In this document: positions 43,032 through 52,195 of the stretch, one piece after another | Layout of the letters: every line of letters begins with the position of its first letter | Position numbering within the stretch: the first letter of the stretch is position 1 | From: CBDBON01 sp965208395 | GTDB taxonomy: Bacteria > Chloroflexota > Dehalococcoidia > Lucifugimonadales > CBDBON01 | Direction: 5' to 3' | NCBI GenBank assembly: GCA_965208395.1 | Contig: CBDBON010000003.1 | Location: 248,001-312,000, forward strand | Length of the DNA: 64,000 nt | Made by a program: the position numbers and the translations under genes | The notes under the pieces: model-generated | The model's input: the letters and a program-made list of their open reading frames with translations, nothing else | Told to the model about the DNA's origin: nothing | Databases searched by the model: none

Positions 43032-44786
43032 CTACTGGGGAGGCGTCAGGTAGCGGACGTCGATGGTGAATGCGTGTGGAGCCGCCGTGAGCCCGCCGAT
43101 GCCGACCTTGTACGGCGTGAAGTCGCTTACCTGAAGTATGGTCATCAGGCCGCACTTGTCTACCATGATGTCGGACATCTCGCGGTAGAGCTCATGGCGC
43201 TTGGCCTCGTCCGTCTCCGACCGGCCCATAACCTCGATCTCGCTGAGCCTCTCCCCGGCTGCCGGATCGACGTCGTCGAGTCCGAGCATGAAGCATTCTC
43301 CGGTGGCCCTGACCGATGCGACGTTGTCGCCGTCGAGGATGGTCGCGCCGAGACCGGATATGCCCATGCCGCGGAAAGTCTCCTCGACAATGGCACCCCA
43401 GAACTTGGCGCTGGTCGACTGGACGATGGTGGCGTTGATGCCCACCTGGGAGAGATTGTTCTGGAAGAACTCGAGCGCCTTCTGATACGGCACGGAGCCG
43501 CAGGAGCCGGTCCGCAGGTGGATCTCAATGTCGAAGCCGTCCGGGTAGCCTGCTGAGGCGAGCAACTCCATGGCCTTCTCAGGGTTGTGCTCGTACCTCA
43601 AGGAGATGGCGGGGTCGTGGCCCTGCATACCTGGAAGTATCAGGCTCTGGTGAACTTTTCCGAGCCCGCCGGCGACGACTTCCTTAACGCCCTCATAGTC
43701 GACGGCGTAGCGAATGGCCTTGAAGACGTCGTCGTTATCAAGGGGCGTCGTGCGCCGGTCCATGAGGAAGTTGCATGTGATCAGTGATGGGTACTGGAAT
43801 ATATTGACGTTGGGGTTCGCCTCGAACTCCGGAACCGACGCGGGATCAAGCTGGAAGCCCAGGTCTACCTCTCCAGCGCCCACCTGAAGTGCGGCGGTGG
43901 CATTCTCCGGGATATGGGAGATGATGATCCGTCCGTAGGAGGGCTGCACGTCGTCATGGCCGCCCCAGTAGTCGGGGTTGGCCTTGATGATCAGGCGCTG
44001 CTCAGCCTCCCATGACTCGATCATGTAGGGGCCCGTGCAGGCGGAGTTGGTGCGGCCCCAGTTGATACCCCGGTCGTCGTTGCCCTCTTCGTCCGGCTCC
44101 TGGTTGGCGAGCAGCTCCTCGGTGTCGACGATGAAGAGCGACTTGGACGCCATGTTGCCGAGCAGTGGGGCATAGGGACCGTTGAGCCGGATGATCAGAG
44201 TGTCATCGCTTGGGGCCTCGATGGCGTCTATCGCCGAGGTCCAGCCGAACCTTCCGAGCAGGCCCTCGTGTTCAAGTGCGAACATGGCGTACTCGATCGA
44301 GCTCTTGACCGCGCCGGCGGTCAGAGGCCGTCCGGTCGTGAACTGGATGCCATCACGTATCTTGAAGGTGTATTCCGTGCCGTCGGCCGAGATGTCCCAC
44401 TCGGTCGCCAGATTGGGAACCGGTGGGGGGAACTCTCCGCGCGTGATGGCGGGAGTGTCCAGCGCAGTCAGTCCCTCGCACAGAGCGTATGTCCAGCGGT
44501 GCTCGAAGAAGGAACCCCCGAGAGGAGGCGTGAAGCCGTTGGAGGTGAAGAAGACATCCCTGATCAGCAGGTCCGGCTTCTCCTCCATCATCATCGCCGC
44601 TTCCGTGGGTGTGGGAGCGGGCGCGGTTGTGGGTGCAGGCGCCGTCGTAGCAGCAGGCGCCGCAGGGGCTGTCGTGGGCGCAGCCATTGCCCCGTCGTCA
44701 TCCTCCTCATCGTCGCCGCACGCCACTGCGAATACCAGCGCCATTACTACGAACAGCGCCATCAAAGAAGACCAGCATCTCAACAC
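43032..44786 (-). CDS. ABC-type peptide substrate-binding lipoprotein (SBP family 5)
   Basis: 584 residues from GTG 44786, chosen because AAGGAGG lies five bases upstream; a longer frame would lack a signal peptide. The lipobox is AVAC with Cys23. An acidic stretch (DDEEDDDG) is followed by an Ala/Pro/Thr-rich linker (about 33-65), then the family 5 fold: NLATEWDISADGTEYTFKIRDGIQFTTGRPLTA, and PYMIESWEAEQRLIIKANPDYWGG. Binds oligopeptides, nickel complexes or other small molecules for the DppB/DppC pair encoded downstream. Preceded by a strong promoter. Confidence 0.93.
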   Translation of the reverse strand: MLRCWSSLMALFVVMALVFAVACGDDEEDDDGAMAAPTTAPAAPAATTAPAPTTAPAPTPTEAAMMMEEKPDLLIRDVFFTSNGFTPPLGGSFFEHRWTYALCEGLTALDTPAITRGEFPPPVPNLATEWDISADGTEYTFKIRDGIQFTTGRPLTAGAVKSSIEYAMFALEHEGLLGRFGWTSAIDAIEAPSDDTLIIRLNGPYAPLLGNMASKSLFIVDTEELLANQEPDEEGNDDRGINWGRTNSACTGPYMIESWEAEQRLIIKANPDYWGGHDDVQPSYGRIIISHIPENATAALQVGAGEVDLGFQLDPASVPEFEANPNVNIFQYPSLITCNFLMDRRTTPLDNDDVFKAIRYAVDYEGVKEVVAGGLGKVHQSLILPGMQGHDPAISLRYEHNPEKAMELLASAGYPDGFDIEIHLRTGSCGSVPYQKALEFFQNNLSQVGINATIVQSTSAKFWGAIVEETFRGMGISGLGATILDGDNVASVRATGECFMLGLDDVDPAAGERLSEIEVMGRSETDEAKRHELYREMSDIMVDKCGLMTILQVSDFTPYKVGIGGLTAAPHAFTIDVRYLTPPQ

Positions 44787-44886
44787 ATCACCCTCCTTAG
44801 CTGTTTCGGTAGGGAGCGGCTGTATGTCAGTCCGCGCCCATCCAATCTGAACCATGGGTCTGATAGACCCCGCGAAAACCTGGCGT

Positions 44887-44916
44887 AATATACAAGAGAC
44901 GGCGTTCCCGTGTCAA
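44887..44916 (-). promoter_or_regulatory. Promoter of the first ABC operon
   Basis: On the minus strand TTGACA (44916-44911), 18-base spacer, TATATT (44892-44887), about 100 bases before GTG 44786. The best sigma70-type match in the window. Confidence 0.7.
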
Positions 44917-44955
44917 CACCGGATGGCTTTGCAAGAGGCGGCGTCGGACGCCCTC

Positions 44956-45858
44956 CTATGCGGTGTGCTTTAGCCTGGGATCGAGGAGGTCCCGCAGGCC
45001 GTCCCCCGCAACGTTGATAGCCAGTACGGTGAGGGTTAGGAAGATACCGGGGAAAATGACGACCCACATAGCACGCGAGAGGAATGAGCGCCCATTCGCC
45101 ATTATGCCGCCCCAGGTCGGGATGTCGTTGGGAGTCCCGGCGCCGAAGAAGCTCAGCGCCGCTTCCACCAGCACTGACTCGGCGCACACGTAGGTAGCCA
45201 GGACGATCAGCGGGGCAAAGGTGTTGGGAAGGATGTGCCGAACGAGGATCCGGGGAGTCTTGGCCCCGATGGCCCTGGCCGCGTCGACGAACATCTGCTC
45301 ACGCAGGCTCAGCACCGACGACCTCACGATCCGGACTGTCGACGGAGTATAGACCACCGAAAGCGCTATGATGACATTCTGGACGCTTCCCCCCATAAAG
45401 GCCATGAGCGCCATCGCCAAAAGGATGGCGGGAATGGCCATCAGCCCGTCCATGAACCTCATGACGACTGCGTCCACCTTGCGGAAGTATCCGGTAAGGA
45501 GACCCAGTACGACCGCCGTCACTATGCCGATGGAGGCGACCGTGAAGCCCACCAGAAGAGAGATCCTGGCCCCGTAGATGGTACGGGTGTAGATATCGCG
45601 CCCGATATTGTCAGTGCCGAACCAGTGGTCTCTGGAGGGGCCCTCGAGACGGTCCTTGACGATTGGCTCGTTGGGGTCTCCGGTGAATAGTACCGGGGCC
45701 AGAAGCGCGATCATCAGCATCAGGACGACAACCCCGGAACCCACGGTCACGTTCAAGTGCCTGAAGGCGAACCGGCGCGCCTGGTACAGGAGGCCGTCAT
45801 CCCTGCGGGCGAGTGCGGGCAGTACGTCCGCCGTCGTTCCGGCTCCCTGACGCTCCAT
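44956..45858 (-). CDS. Peptide/nickel-type ABC transporter permease (DppC-like, second cassette)
   Basis: 300 residues. HWFGTDNIGRDIYTRTIYGARISLLVGF is the DppC/OppC signature. The EAA loop is DAARAIGAKTPRILVRHILPNTFAP. Helices at about 37-57, 99-120, 135-160, 205-225, 260-280. Start ATG 45858 shares one base with the stop of the DppB-like gene. It is similar to but clearly distinct from the product at 40944-41855, so the two cassettes are diverged paralogues. No ATPase gene is associated. Confidence 0.92.
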   Translation of the reverse strand: MERQGAGTTADVLPALARRDDGLLYQARRFAFRHLNVTVGSGVVVLMLMIALLAPVLFTGDPNEPIVKDRLEGPSRDHWFGTDNIGRDIYTRTIYGARISLLVGFTVASIGIVTAVVLGLLTGYFRKVDAVVMRFMDGLMAIPAILLAMALMAFMGGSVQNVIIALSVVYTPSTVRIVRSSVLSLREQMFVDAARAIGAKTPRILVRHILPNTFAPLIVLATYVCAESVLVEAALSFFGAGTPNDIPTWGGIMANGRSFLSRAMWVVIFPGIFLTLTVLAINVAGDGLRDLLDPRLKHTA

Positions 45859-46799
45859 CAGTACCTGATCCTCGGATCGAAGTAGGCGTAGGTGACGTCC
45901 ACAACGAGGTTAACGAGCACGTAGAACAGCGATACGGTGAGGATCGCCCCCTGAATCACCGTATAGTCCCTGCTTAGCATCGCGTTTACGACCAGCCGGC
46001 CCAGGCCCGGGATGGCAAAGACCGACTCGGTTATCACTATCCCGGTGATCAGCCCGGCCGCTCCAAGTCCAATGACGGTAACGATGGGAAGCGCTGCGTT
46101 CTTGAGTGCGTGACGGATGAGCACTGCATTTTCGGAGAGCCCCTTGGCCCTGGCCGTCCTGATGTAGTCCTCCTGCAGGATCTCCCGCATATTCGCCCTG
46201 GTCATCCTGGCGATGAAGGCCAGCAGGACGATCCCCGTGACAAGGGCCGGCATGACCAGGCGGTACAGGAAGGCGCCAAAGCCCTCTGTCGGCGACACGT
46301 ACCCGGCTACCGGAAACCATTCGAGCCTGACCCCGAATAGGATGATGAAGAGAAAGCCCAGGAAGAAGACCGGCACGGAGAATCCGAGCGTGCAGATGAA
46401 CATGACGGTCTTGTCTATCCAGGTGTTGGCTTTCCACGCGGCCAATATGCCCATCGGGACGCCGACGGACACGGCGAAGATTTCGGTCAGTATGGCGAGC
46501 GAGAAGGTGGGGACGAACCGTTCGCTGATCAAACTGGTGACGGGATAGCCGGAGATGACCGACTCGCCCAGGTCTCCCCTGAAGAGGTCCCGGAAGAAGT
46601 AGGCCAGCTGGATGTGCATGGGACGGTCAAGTCCGAGGGCGCGGCGTATACCGGCGATATGCTCCTCGTCCGCTTCAATCCCCGCGATCATGGTGGCCGG
46701 GTCTCCCGGCGTGAGACGAAGCAGCAGGAAGGTGAAGATCGCCACGACGAGGACGACGGGAATCGTAGCGAGGAGGCGCCTGGCTATGTAACCTTGCAA
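45858..46799 (-). CDS. Peptide/nickel-type ABC transporter permease (DppB-like, second cassette)
   Basis: 313 residues; TTG start with GAGGAG six bases upstream. YIARRLLATIPVVLVVAIFTFLLLRLTPGDPA opens the family, ILQEDYIRTARAKGLSENAVLIRHALKNAALP is the EAA region, and ESVFAIPGLGRLVVNAMLSRDY the ending. It pairs with the DppC-like protein. Upstream, after a perfect palindrome, lies its binding-protein gene. Confidence 0.92.
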   Translation of the reverse strand: MQGYIARRLLATIPVVLVVAIFTFLLLRLTPGDPATMIAGIEADEEHIAGIRRALGLDRPMHIQLAYFFRDLFRGDLGESVISGYPVTSLISERFVPTFSLAILTEIFAVSVGVPMGILAAWKANTWIDKTVMFICTLGFSVPVFFLGFLFIILFGVRLEWFPVAGYVSPTEGFGAFLYRLVMPALVTGIVLLAFIARMTRANMREILQEDYIRTARAKGLSENAVLIRHALKNAALPIVTVIGLGAAGLITGIVITESVFAIPGLGRLVVNAMLSRDYTVIQGAILTVSLFYVLVNLVVDVTYAYFDPRIRY

Positions 46800-46911
46800 G
46801 CCTTGCTCCTCAGGGAGGCTCCGGCACTACGACAGTGAGGGCAGGTCTCGACGCATATCGACTTTCCGATCCGGCCCCATCTTCTTGTCCGGCTCAGCGC
46901 AACTGTTGGCG

Positions 46912-46945
46912 GAGGGAGGATGCACCGCGCGGTGCATCCTCCCTC
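46912..46945. promoter_or_regulatory. Perfect 34-bp palindrome between binding-protein and permease genes (second cassette)
   Basis: 46912-46928 is exactly complementary to 46929-46945 with no spacer. The palindrome starts ten bases after the stop codon of the binding-protein gene. It occupies the same operon position as the hairpin at 42969-43008 but is unrelated in sequence. No T run on the minus strand. Confidence 0.8.
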
Positions 46946-46954
46946 GCCCGTTGC

Positions 46955-48988
46955 CTAGTTCTTGTCGATCCAGACGTTGGAGTAGATCGGCCTGGGGCCG
47001 GGACGGAGGTTCTTGACGTATGTCTGGAACGGTGTGATGGGGAACCACTGGCCCAGGATCGTGTACGGCTGCTCGTCGTAGAACAGGTCTCCGATCTGGT
47101 CTATGATAGCCCGCTGCTCCTCCTGGGTCCCGGCCAGGGCGTATGCCTTGGCCAGCTCGTTAAGATTGGGCCACGCGCCCAGGAAGTTCCCCGGGGTCAA
47201 CCAGAAGTTGCTCAGAACGCCTCCGCAGGCCGACTGACCGCAGTAGTTGACCATAATGTGCCAGTCCGGCGTGGTCAGCCGCGCCAGAACGCCGGCCCAG
47301 TCCAGGGTCGGCATAGAGACGTTGAAGCCGGCCTTTTCCAGGGCAGGCTTCAGCACGGGGCCTAGGGGCGTCAGCTGGGCGTAGTCGGTCGGACTCAGGA
47401 TCACCAGCTCTTCGCCGTCGTATCCTGCCTCCTCCATAAGCCTCTTGACATTCTCTAGGTCCTGAACGTTGTAGCGGTCGGTTCCGGCGTCCGATTCCAG
47501 CGGAGTGCCGCAGTAGAACACCGCTCCGCAGAGCTGCCACAGCGCCGGGGGCCCCAGCGAGCCCATCATGTCCTCCGCGTTGATGGCGGCGGCGATGGCC
47601 TGGCGCATCAGCTTGTTCGCCATCGGGTTCTCTTCCCCGGTATCCGGATTCGGCTTGGTCATGTAGATCAGCGACGACTGGAACCCCGGGACGCCTATCA
47701 TGACGTCGAGATCGGGGTGGTCCACCACGCGCTGATAGAAGTCTAATCCGGCGTTGTCCACGACGTCCCACTCGCCGGTCTCGAGGCCGGCGAGCTTCGT
47801 CTCCTCATCCGGGATCTCCAGCCATTCGATCTTGTCCAAGTAGGCGTTCATCTGGCCGGACATGAAGCTGCCCGGTTCGGAACGCGGCTTATAGTCGCCG
47901 AAACGGCTGAGGACCAATTTGTGGCCCTGGCGCCACTCCTGGAACTGGTACGGGCCGGTCCCGATGTTCGTGTCCACAGGCTCGTTATGCGGGGTGGCTG
48001 CGTCCTCCTCCGTGTGCATGATAATCCCGCCGCCGAAGCGAGCCAGCAGGGGCACTACGCAGCAGTAAGGATCTGTCAGCGTCAGCTTAAAGGTGTCGTC
48101 GCTGACTTTGGTGATCCAGTCCTCTTCGGGCAGATATGGGACCAGGATCTTGAGCTTCGGATGTGAGTCGCCGTCTGGAACGATCACCCTCTTGAAGGAG
48201 GCTACCGCGTCATCGGCTGTGAAGTCGTCGCCGTTGTGGAACTTCTGACCACTCCTCAAGGTGAAGGTGTAGCCCAGTCCATCGGGCTCGACCGACCAGC
48301 TTCGCAACATCTGCGGCTGAGGATTCAACCCCTCGTCCAGTCCGAACAGAGTCTCGTAGAGGTGAGAACTAATGGCCGCGCCGACGCCTGAGTTGATGTA
48401 CGTGAGGTCGAGCGTGCCTATGCTGCTCGCAGAGGTGACTCTGAGCGTGCCGCCGTATATGGGGTCGCTCGTGGGCGGCGGCGGCACCGGAGTGGCTATT
48501 ATCACCCTCTCTATGACCTGGGTCACGGGAGTAGGCACCGCCTGGAGGGCGTCGGCGACGAGCTTCTGCACCTCTTCGGCGGAGACGCCCGGCTGGATCT
48601 GTGCGACTGACTGAGAGACGGCCGAGGTCACCAGGCTCTCGATCTCCTCCTTGGTCGCGCCGGGCTGCTGGGCGAACGCCGCGGCGGCGGCCTGGACCAT
48701 CTGTTGTATCTCTTCAGCTGTCGCGGTCTCAGGAGCGGCGGCTGCAATCGCAGTTTCCACCATCTGCTGTATCTCTTCAGCCGATACCTGCTGGGGCACG
48801 GCCTGCTGAACGGCCGCCGGCACGGCCTGTTTGACCGCTGCCTCTACAGCCTTCGATAGAGCCTCGGTATCGATCGAGGGCGCGGGAGCAGGCTGTGCCT
48901 CGGGCTCCTCGGCTCCGCCGCACGCAATCGTGGCGGTCACCAGTGCTACCGTAAGAAGTCCTGCTACTAGAAGTCCAATCGATCTCAT
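46955..48988 (-). CDS. ABC-type peptide substrate-binding lipoprotein (SBP family 5) with repetitive helical stalk
   Basis: 677 residues from ATG 48988 (AGGAGG six bases upstream). Lipobox ATIAC with Cys23. Residues about 40-160 contain four degenerate copies of a pattern like (S/T)AEEIQQMV--A--A----, e.g. VSAEEIQQMVETAIAAAAPE, TAEEIQQMVQAAAAAFAQQ, TKEEIESLVTSAVSQSVAQI, VSAEEVQKLVADALQAVP: a helical, probably coiled-coil stalk lifting the binding domain from the membrane. The rest (about 190-677) is a family 5 binding protein: PQMLRSWSVEPDGLGYTFTLRSGQKFHNGDDFTA. It is expected to serve the downstream DppB/DppC permeases. The overall protein is longer than usual because of the stalk. Confidence 0.93.
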   Translation of the reverse strand: MRSIGLLVAGLLTVALVTATIACGGAEEPEAQPAPAPSIDTEALSKAVEAAVKQAVPAAVQQAVPQQVSAEEIQQMVETAIAAAAPETATAEEIQQMVQAAAAAFAQQPGATKEEIESLVTSAVSQSVAQIQPGVSAEEVQKLVADALQAVPTPVTQVIERVIIATPVPPPPTSDPIYGGTLRVTSASSIGTLDLTYINSGVGAAISSHLYETLFGLDEGLNPQPQMLRSWSVEPDGLGYTFTLRSGQKFHNGDDFTADDAVASFKRVIVPDGDSHPKLKILVPYLPEEDWITKVSDDTFKLTLTDPYCCVVPLLARFGGGIIMHTEEDAATPHNEPVDTNIGTGPYQFQEWRQGHKLVLSRFGDYKPRSEPGSFMSGQMNAYLDKIEWLEIPDEETKLAGLETGEWDVVDNAGLDFYQRVVDHPDLDVMIGVPGFQSSLIYMTKPNPDTGEENPMANKLMRQAIAAAINAEDMMGSLGPPALWQLCGAVFYCGTPLESDAGTDRYNVQDLENVKRLMEEAGYDGEELVILSPTDYAQLTPLGPVLKPALEKAGFNVSMPTLDWAGVLARLTTPDWHIMVNYCGQSACGGVLSNFWLTPGNFLGAWPNLNELAKAYALAGTQEEQRAIIDQIGDLFYDEQPYTILGQWFPITPFQTYVKNLRPGPRPIYSNVWIDKN

Positions 48989-49511
48989 GTCCAACCTCCT
49001 GTGCGCTGGTCGACCGTAGAAGCAAGGGTCTTCGCTGCCTAAACGCCGCGAAAACTGACGAAGGTTTGCGTGAGACGAATCCCGTCAGTGGGCGTACGAG
49101 TATCACACTTTAGTCAATGCGTCAATGCCCACTTGTTTGAACAGGACATATGCAACAGTTGCTCCACGCCGAAATTCGTTGCTTCCACCCGCCACGAGTC
49201 AAACAGCTGAGTTGGCCCCGCGTCCACGGGAATGTCTGTGTGCCGATTTGAGAGTGGGGCACACGGAGGTTTTCACATTCTCCGCAAAGGACGGGGCGCA
49301 TGAACTCGTTCAGATAGATGTGAGACAGATGGAGTTGTAAGGGAAGAGAGAAAGGGACGGTCTGGGTGTTGCCCAAGTGCCGGTTACACACCGGTTACAC
49401 AATGGGAGCCCCGCAAGTTTGAACAGTTGCTGTCCTGGATCGATACGACAGACTGCGGGGGTGGTCTAGCCACCAATCTCAGTTTGGATCGGAGCTAAGC
49501 ACGGTTGAAGA
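48989..49511. other. Non-coding gap between ABC cassette and HAD gene
   Basis: About 520 bases with no supported gene. Two adjacent copies of CCGGTTACACA occur at 49380-49401, and CCCCGCA/TGCGGGG (49409-49415, 49454-49460) form a weak dyad. A possible promoter for the ABC operon on the minus strand contains TTGACG and TTGACT near 49110-49130, but no clear -10. Confidence 0.35.
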
Positions 49512-50294
49512 TTACGCTGGACACATCATCCGCACGAGTTCGTCGAGATCGTGCACAATCAGATCGGGCACGGCGTCGGTGCGGCGTGTTCCGCCTCCCC
49601 GACCCGCGCGGTTCACCCACACACTCGCAATGCCAAGCCGGTTGGCCGGCCCGATATCATGGTAGAGGCTCTCCCCGACATGCAGCCAGCAGTCCCTCGC
49701 GGCCGTCATTCGAGCGGCGGCGGCGTTGAAGTTGCGCAGGTTGGGCTTGTAGCTTCGGACCTGCTCCGACGTGACCACCACATCAAAGTCGATTCCGAGC
49801 ATCCCGGCCGTCCCGGCGAACAGGTCGTCGTCCACGTTGGAGATCACGGCGAGCCTGTAGCTTGTCTTCAACGCGTTCAGAGCGGCCACGGTGTCCGGGA
49901 AGACCGGCCAGCCGGGCAGAGTGTCCGCCAGGCAGTCCAGGTCGGACTCCGTGCACTGTAAGCCGAGCTCACTTCCGATCATCGCCATTACCCCGCGTAG
50001 GACACAGCGGTACTCCAGGTATTCCGGTGAGTCCTGAACCCTCGGCTCCACGTCTGCGAAGAGTGCCAGGATTTCAGCCCTGGACTTGCGTATTCCGTGG
50101 CGTTTCAGGACCTCGGCGACCGCTGTGCAAATGCCTGTCTCCCAGTCGACCAGGGTTCCGTAGCAGTCGAAGCTGACCCATTCGAAGCGGTTGAAATCGA
50201 GCCTGGAGCTCAATGGCGCGGCTTCTCGCCGATCCGATTGCCGGCTGCCTTCCTTGCTGTCCCCGGCTGACTGCTTAGACGTCTTGCCTGCCAT
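49512..50294 (-). CDS. HAD-superfamily hydrolase, haloacid-dehalogenase type II-like
   Basis: 260 residues from ATG 50294 (GGAG eight bases upstream); GTG 50303 is an alternative. The first 35 residues are polar. VSFDCYGTLVDWETG holds the nucleophile Asp in the DxYGTLxD form typical of L-2-haloacid dehalogenase/HAD-IA. Then follow VISNVDDDL (motif II Ser-Asn), YKPNLRNFNAA (motif III Lys) and LHVGESLYHDIGPANRLG (motif IV). Dehalogenase or phosphatase action cannot be separated by eye. It follows the NCS2 permease gene on the same strand with a 76-base gap. Confidence 0.9.
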   Translation of the reverse strand: MAGKTSKQSAGDSKEGSRQSDRREAAPLSSRLDFNRFEWVSFDCYGTLVDWETGICTAVAEVLKRHGIRKSRAEILALFADVEPRVQDSPEYLEYRCVLRGVMAMIGSELGLQCTESDLDCLADTLPGWPVFPDTVAALNALKTSYRLAVISNVDDDLFAGTAGMLGIDFDVVVTSEQVRSYKPNLRNFNAAAARMTAARDCWLHVGESLYHDIGPANRLGIASVWVNRAGRGGGTRRTDAVPDLIVHDLDELVRMMCPA

Positions 50295-50370
50295 TGCGTT
50301 CACTCCAATCCTGAGCTTCGCGTGGATGAAATGGTCGGGATATCAAAATTCAGATTCTGCAGCGGTCACA

Positions 50371-52107
50371 CTAACGCTGGCCTTCCACCTGTACTGTAAC
50401 TATGTCTACGCCATGATACTTCTGGTGTCGCACAGACGACGAGTAGTGGCGTAGCAGGCGGAACGATATTTCCCGGTCGTCCGCTATGTCCGGCGCTTCT
50501 CCCAGGTACGCCAACCGGTCCTCAAGGTTCTCACCCTCGGCCCCTGACACGAACTCCAGCTCCGCCCTTCCAGCTCCTGCCTGGGCGCTGACCACCAGGC
50601 GTCGGGGCTTGTCGCTGTCGGACTCGGCGCCTTCTCCCGAAAGCAGGCTCGTCAGTGTCTCCTCACCGACCAGCCTCAGCCGCTCTGTCGATGGCGAGTC
50701 CCATCGCGCTTCGGACGCGAACTCTCTCAGGAACTCGGTCAGCCGGGGCAGGGCTTCGATGTCCAGGACAATCCGAAGGCGCTTGCGTCGGGGCCTCGTC
50801 ATCTCAAAGAACAGCATCGATATGACCGCAACCAATGCGCCGGAGGTCATGCCGTTGCCCAGCAGTATGTTCAGGAATCCATCCCCCAGCAGTTCCGGGA
50901 ATATCCACTGGTTCTGGAAGCCGGTGCCTATCCAGAACGACACTCCCGCTACGACAGCCTTACTGTGGTCCACCCCATCCTGGATGACTATCCTCATGCC
51001 CTGGACGAAGAGCATCCCCAATAGGACCGTTAGGTATGCAGCAGCCACGGGCGCGGGGATGGCGATTATCGCGGCCGTCAGCTTAGGGAAGAACGCAATG
51101 GCCAGGAATATGACTCCTATGGTGATCCCCACACGCCGGGCCCCTATCCCCGTGACCTCTGCCAGGGATATGCTGGAAGAGTAGGTCGTGTTGGGCAGCG
51201 TCGCCCCGATGCCCGACAGGAGATTGCCCATTCCGTCCGCATTCAAGGCCCCCTGGACCACCCGGAAGTCCGTGGCCCTAGGCCTGCGACGGGACACCCG
51301 TTGGATGGCAACTCCGTCGCCAATCGTCTCTATCGCACCCACCAGGGTTACCACCGCGAAGGCCGGCAGGAGTGCCCAGAACTCGGCTCCCGGCGTGACG
51401 TCGATCCCCGGCCACGAATCTACGGGAGTCCCCACCCATGACGCGTCCAATACTTGTCGCACGTCGTACAACCCGAAAGGCGCCCCTATTGCCGATCCCA
51501 CAGCTATCCCAATGATTGGCGACCACAGCCGCCACGCCGGCGGCGCCCGCAGCACGAGTCCCGCCACGACGAGAATGGTTGCTCCTGCCGATGCCGGGGC
51601 GGCTACCCTGGACACGCCTTCCGGGACCTGGTGCAGGGTATCGAATATCACTGGCATTACCGTGGCGGCTATCAGCATGATCACCGTGCCGGACACGACA
51701 GGCGTGAATATCCGGCGCAGGAGCGAGAGTCGAGCCGCCAGAAGGAATTGGAACAGGGATGACACGATGATGAGGCTCGCCATCGTGGACGGGCCGGCCT
51801 CCGTCAGCGCCGCAACGCACACGGCGATGAACGCCCCCGAGGTGCCCATGATCAGCACATGCCCCGCTCCTACCCTCCCCACCCGCACGGCTTGGAGGAT
51901 CGTCGTGATGCCGCTTACCAGCAGCGCTGCGAAGACACCCCACGAAATGTAGCTGTCGGGCTGCTCAGCGATGCGAGCCACTATGACGACGGTCAGGACC
52001 ACCGGTGCCACGATGATCATCGCCGCCTGCACTCCAGCCCCTATGGCTATTGGAGGAGGAGGATTCTCGTCCGGTTCGTAACGTACGTTTTCGTTGTCGC
52101 GTGCCAA
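50371..52107 (-). CDS. NCS2 uracil/xanthine-type permease fused to a C-terminal histidine-kinase-like ATPase domain
   Basis: 578 residues. Residues about 20-435 are the 14-helix NCS2 (xanthine/uracil/ascorbate) transporter: IMGTSGAFIAVCVAALTEAG, FAVVTLVGAIETIGDGVAIQRVSRR (substrate Glu region), LNADGMGNLLSGIGATLPNTTYSSSISLAEVTGIG (the NxxxxS-type motif). After the last helix, residues about 440-575 form a soluble domain: ALPRLTEFLREFASEARWD, ERLRLVGEETLTSLLSGEG, RLVVSAQAGAGRAELEFV, ISFRLLRHYSSSVRHQKYHGVDIVTVQV. This has the layout of RsbW/HATPase_c_2, but the usual Asn of the N-box is replaced (EETLTSLL), so ATP binding may be lost. Start ATG 52107. Confidence 0.85.
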   Translation of the reverse strand: MARDNENVRYEPDENPPPPIAIGAGVQAAMIIVAPVVLTVVIVARIAEQPDSYISWGVFAALLVSGITTILQAVRVGRVGAGHVLIMGTSGAFIAVCVAALTEAGPSTMASLIIVSSLFQFLLAARLSLLRRIFTPVVSGTVIMLIAATVMPVIFDTLHQVPEGVSRVAAPASAGATILVVAGLVLRAPPAWRLWSPIIGIAVGSAIGAPFGLYDVRQVLDASWVGTPVDSWPGIDVTPGAEFWALLPAFAVVTLVGAIETIGDGVAIQRVSRRRPRATDFRVVQGALNADGMGNLLSGIGATLPNTTYSSSISLAEVTGIGARRVGITIGVIFLAIAFFPKLTAAIIAIPAPVAAAYLTVLLGMLFVQGMRIVIQDGVDHSKAVVAGVSFWIGTGFQNQWIFPELLGDGFLNILLGNGMTSGALVAVISMLFFEMTRPRRKRLRIVLDIEALPRLTEFLREFASEARWDSPSTERLRLVGEETLTSLLSGEGAESDSDKPRRLVVSAQAGAGRAELEFVSGAEGENLEDRLAYLGEAPDIADDREISFRLLRHYSSSVRHQKYHGVDIVTVQVEGQR

Positions 52108-52195
52108 CGCTGGGGACTATGCCTTGCTCGGGTTGCTGGGCTTCAGCCGCACACCACGTCTGAAGTTCGAGTCGCCTCAGGCCACAGGCGCAATC

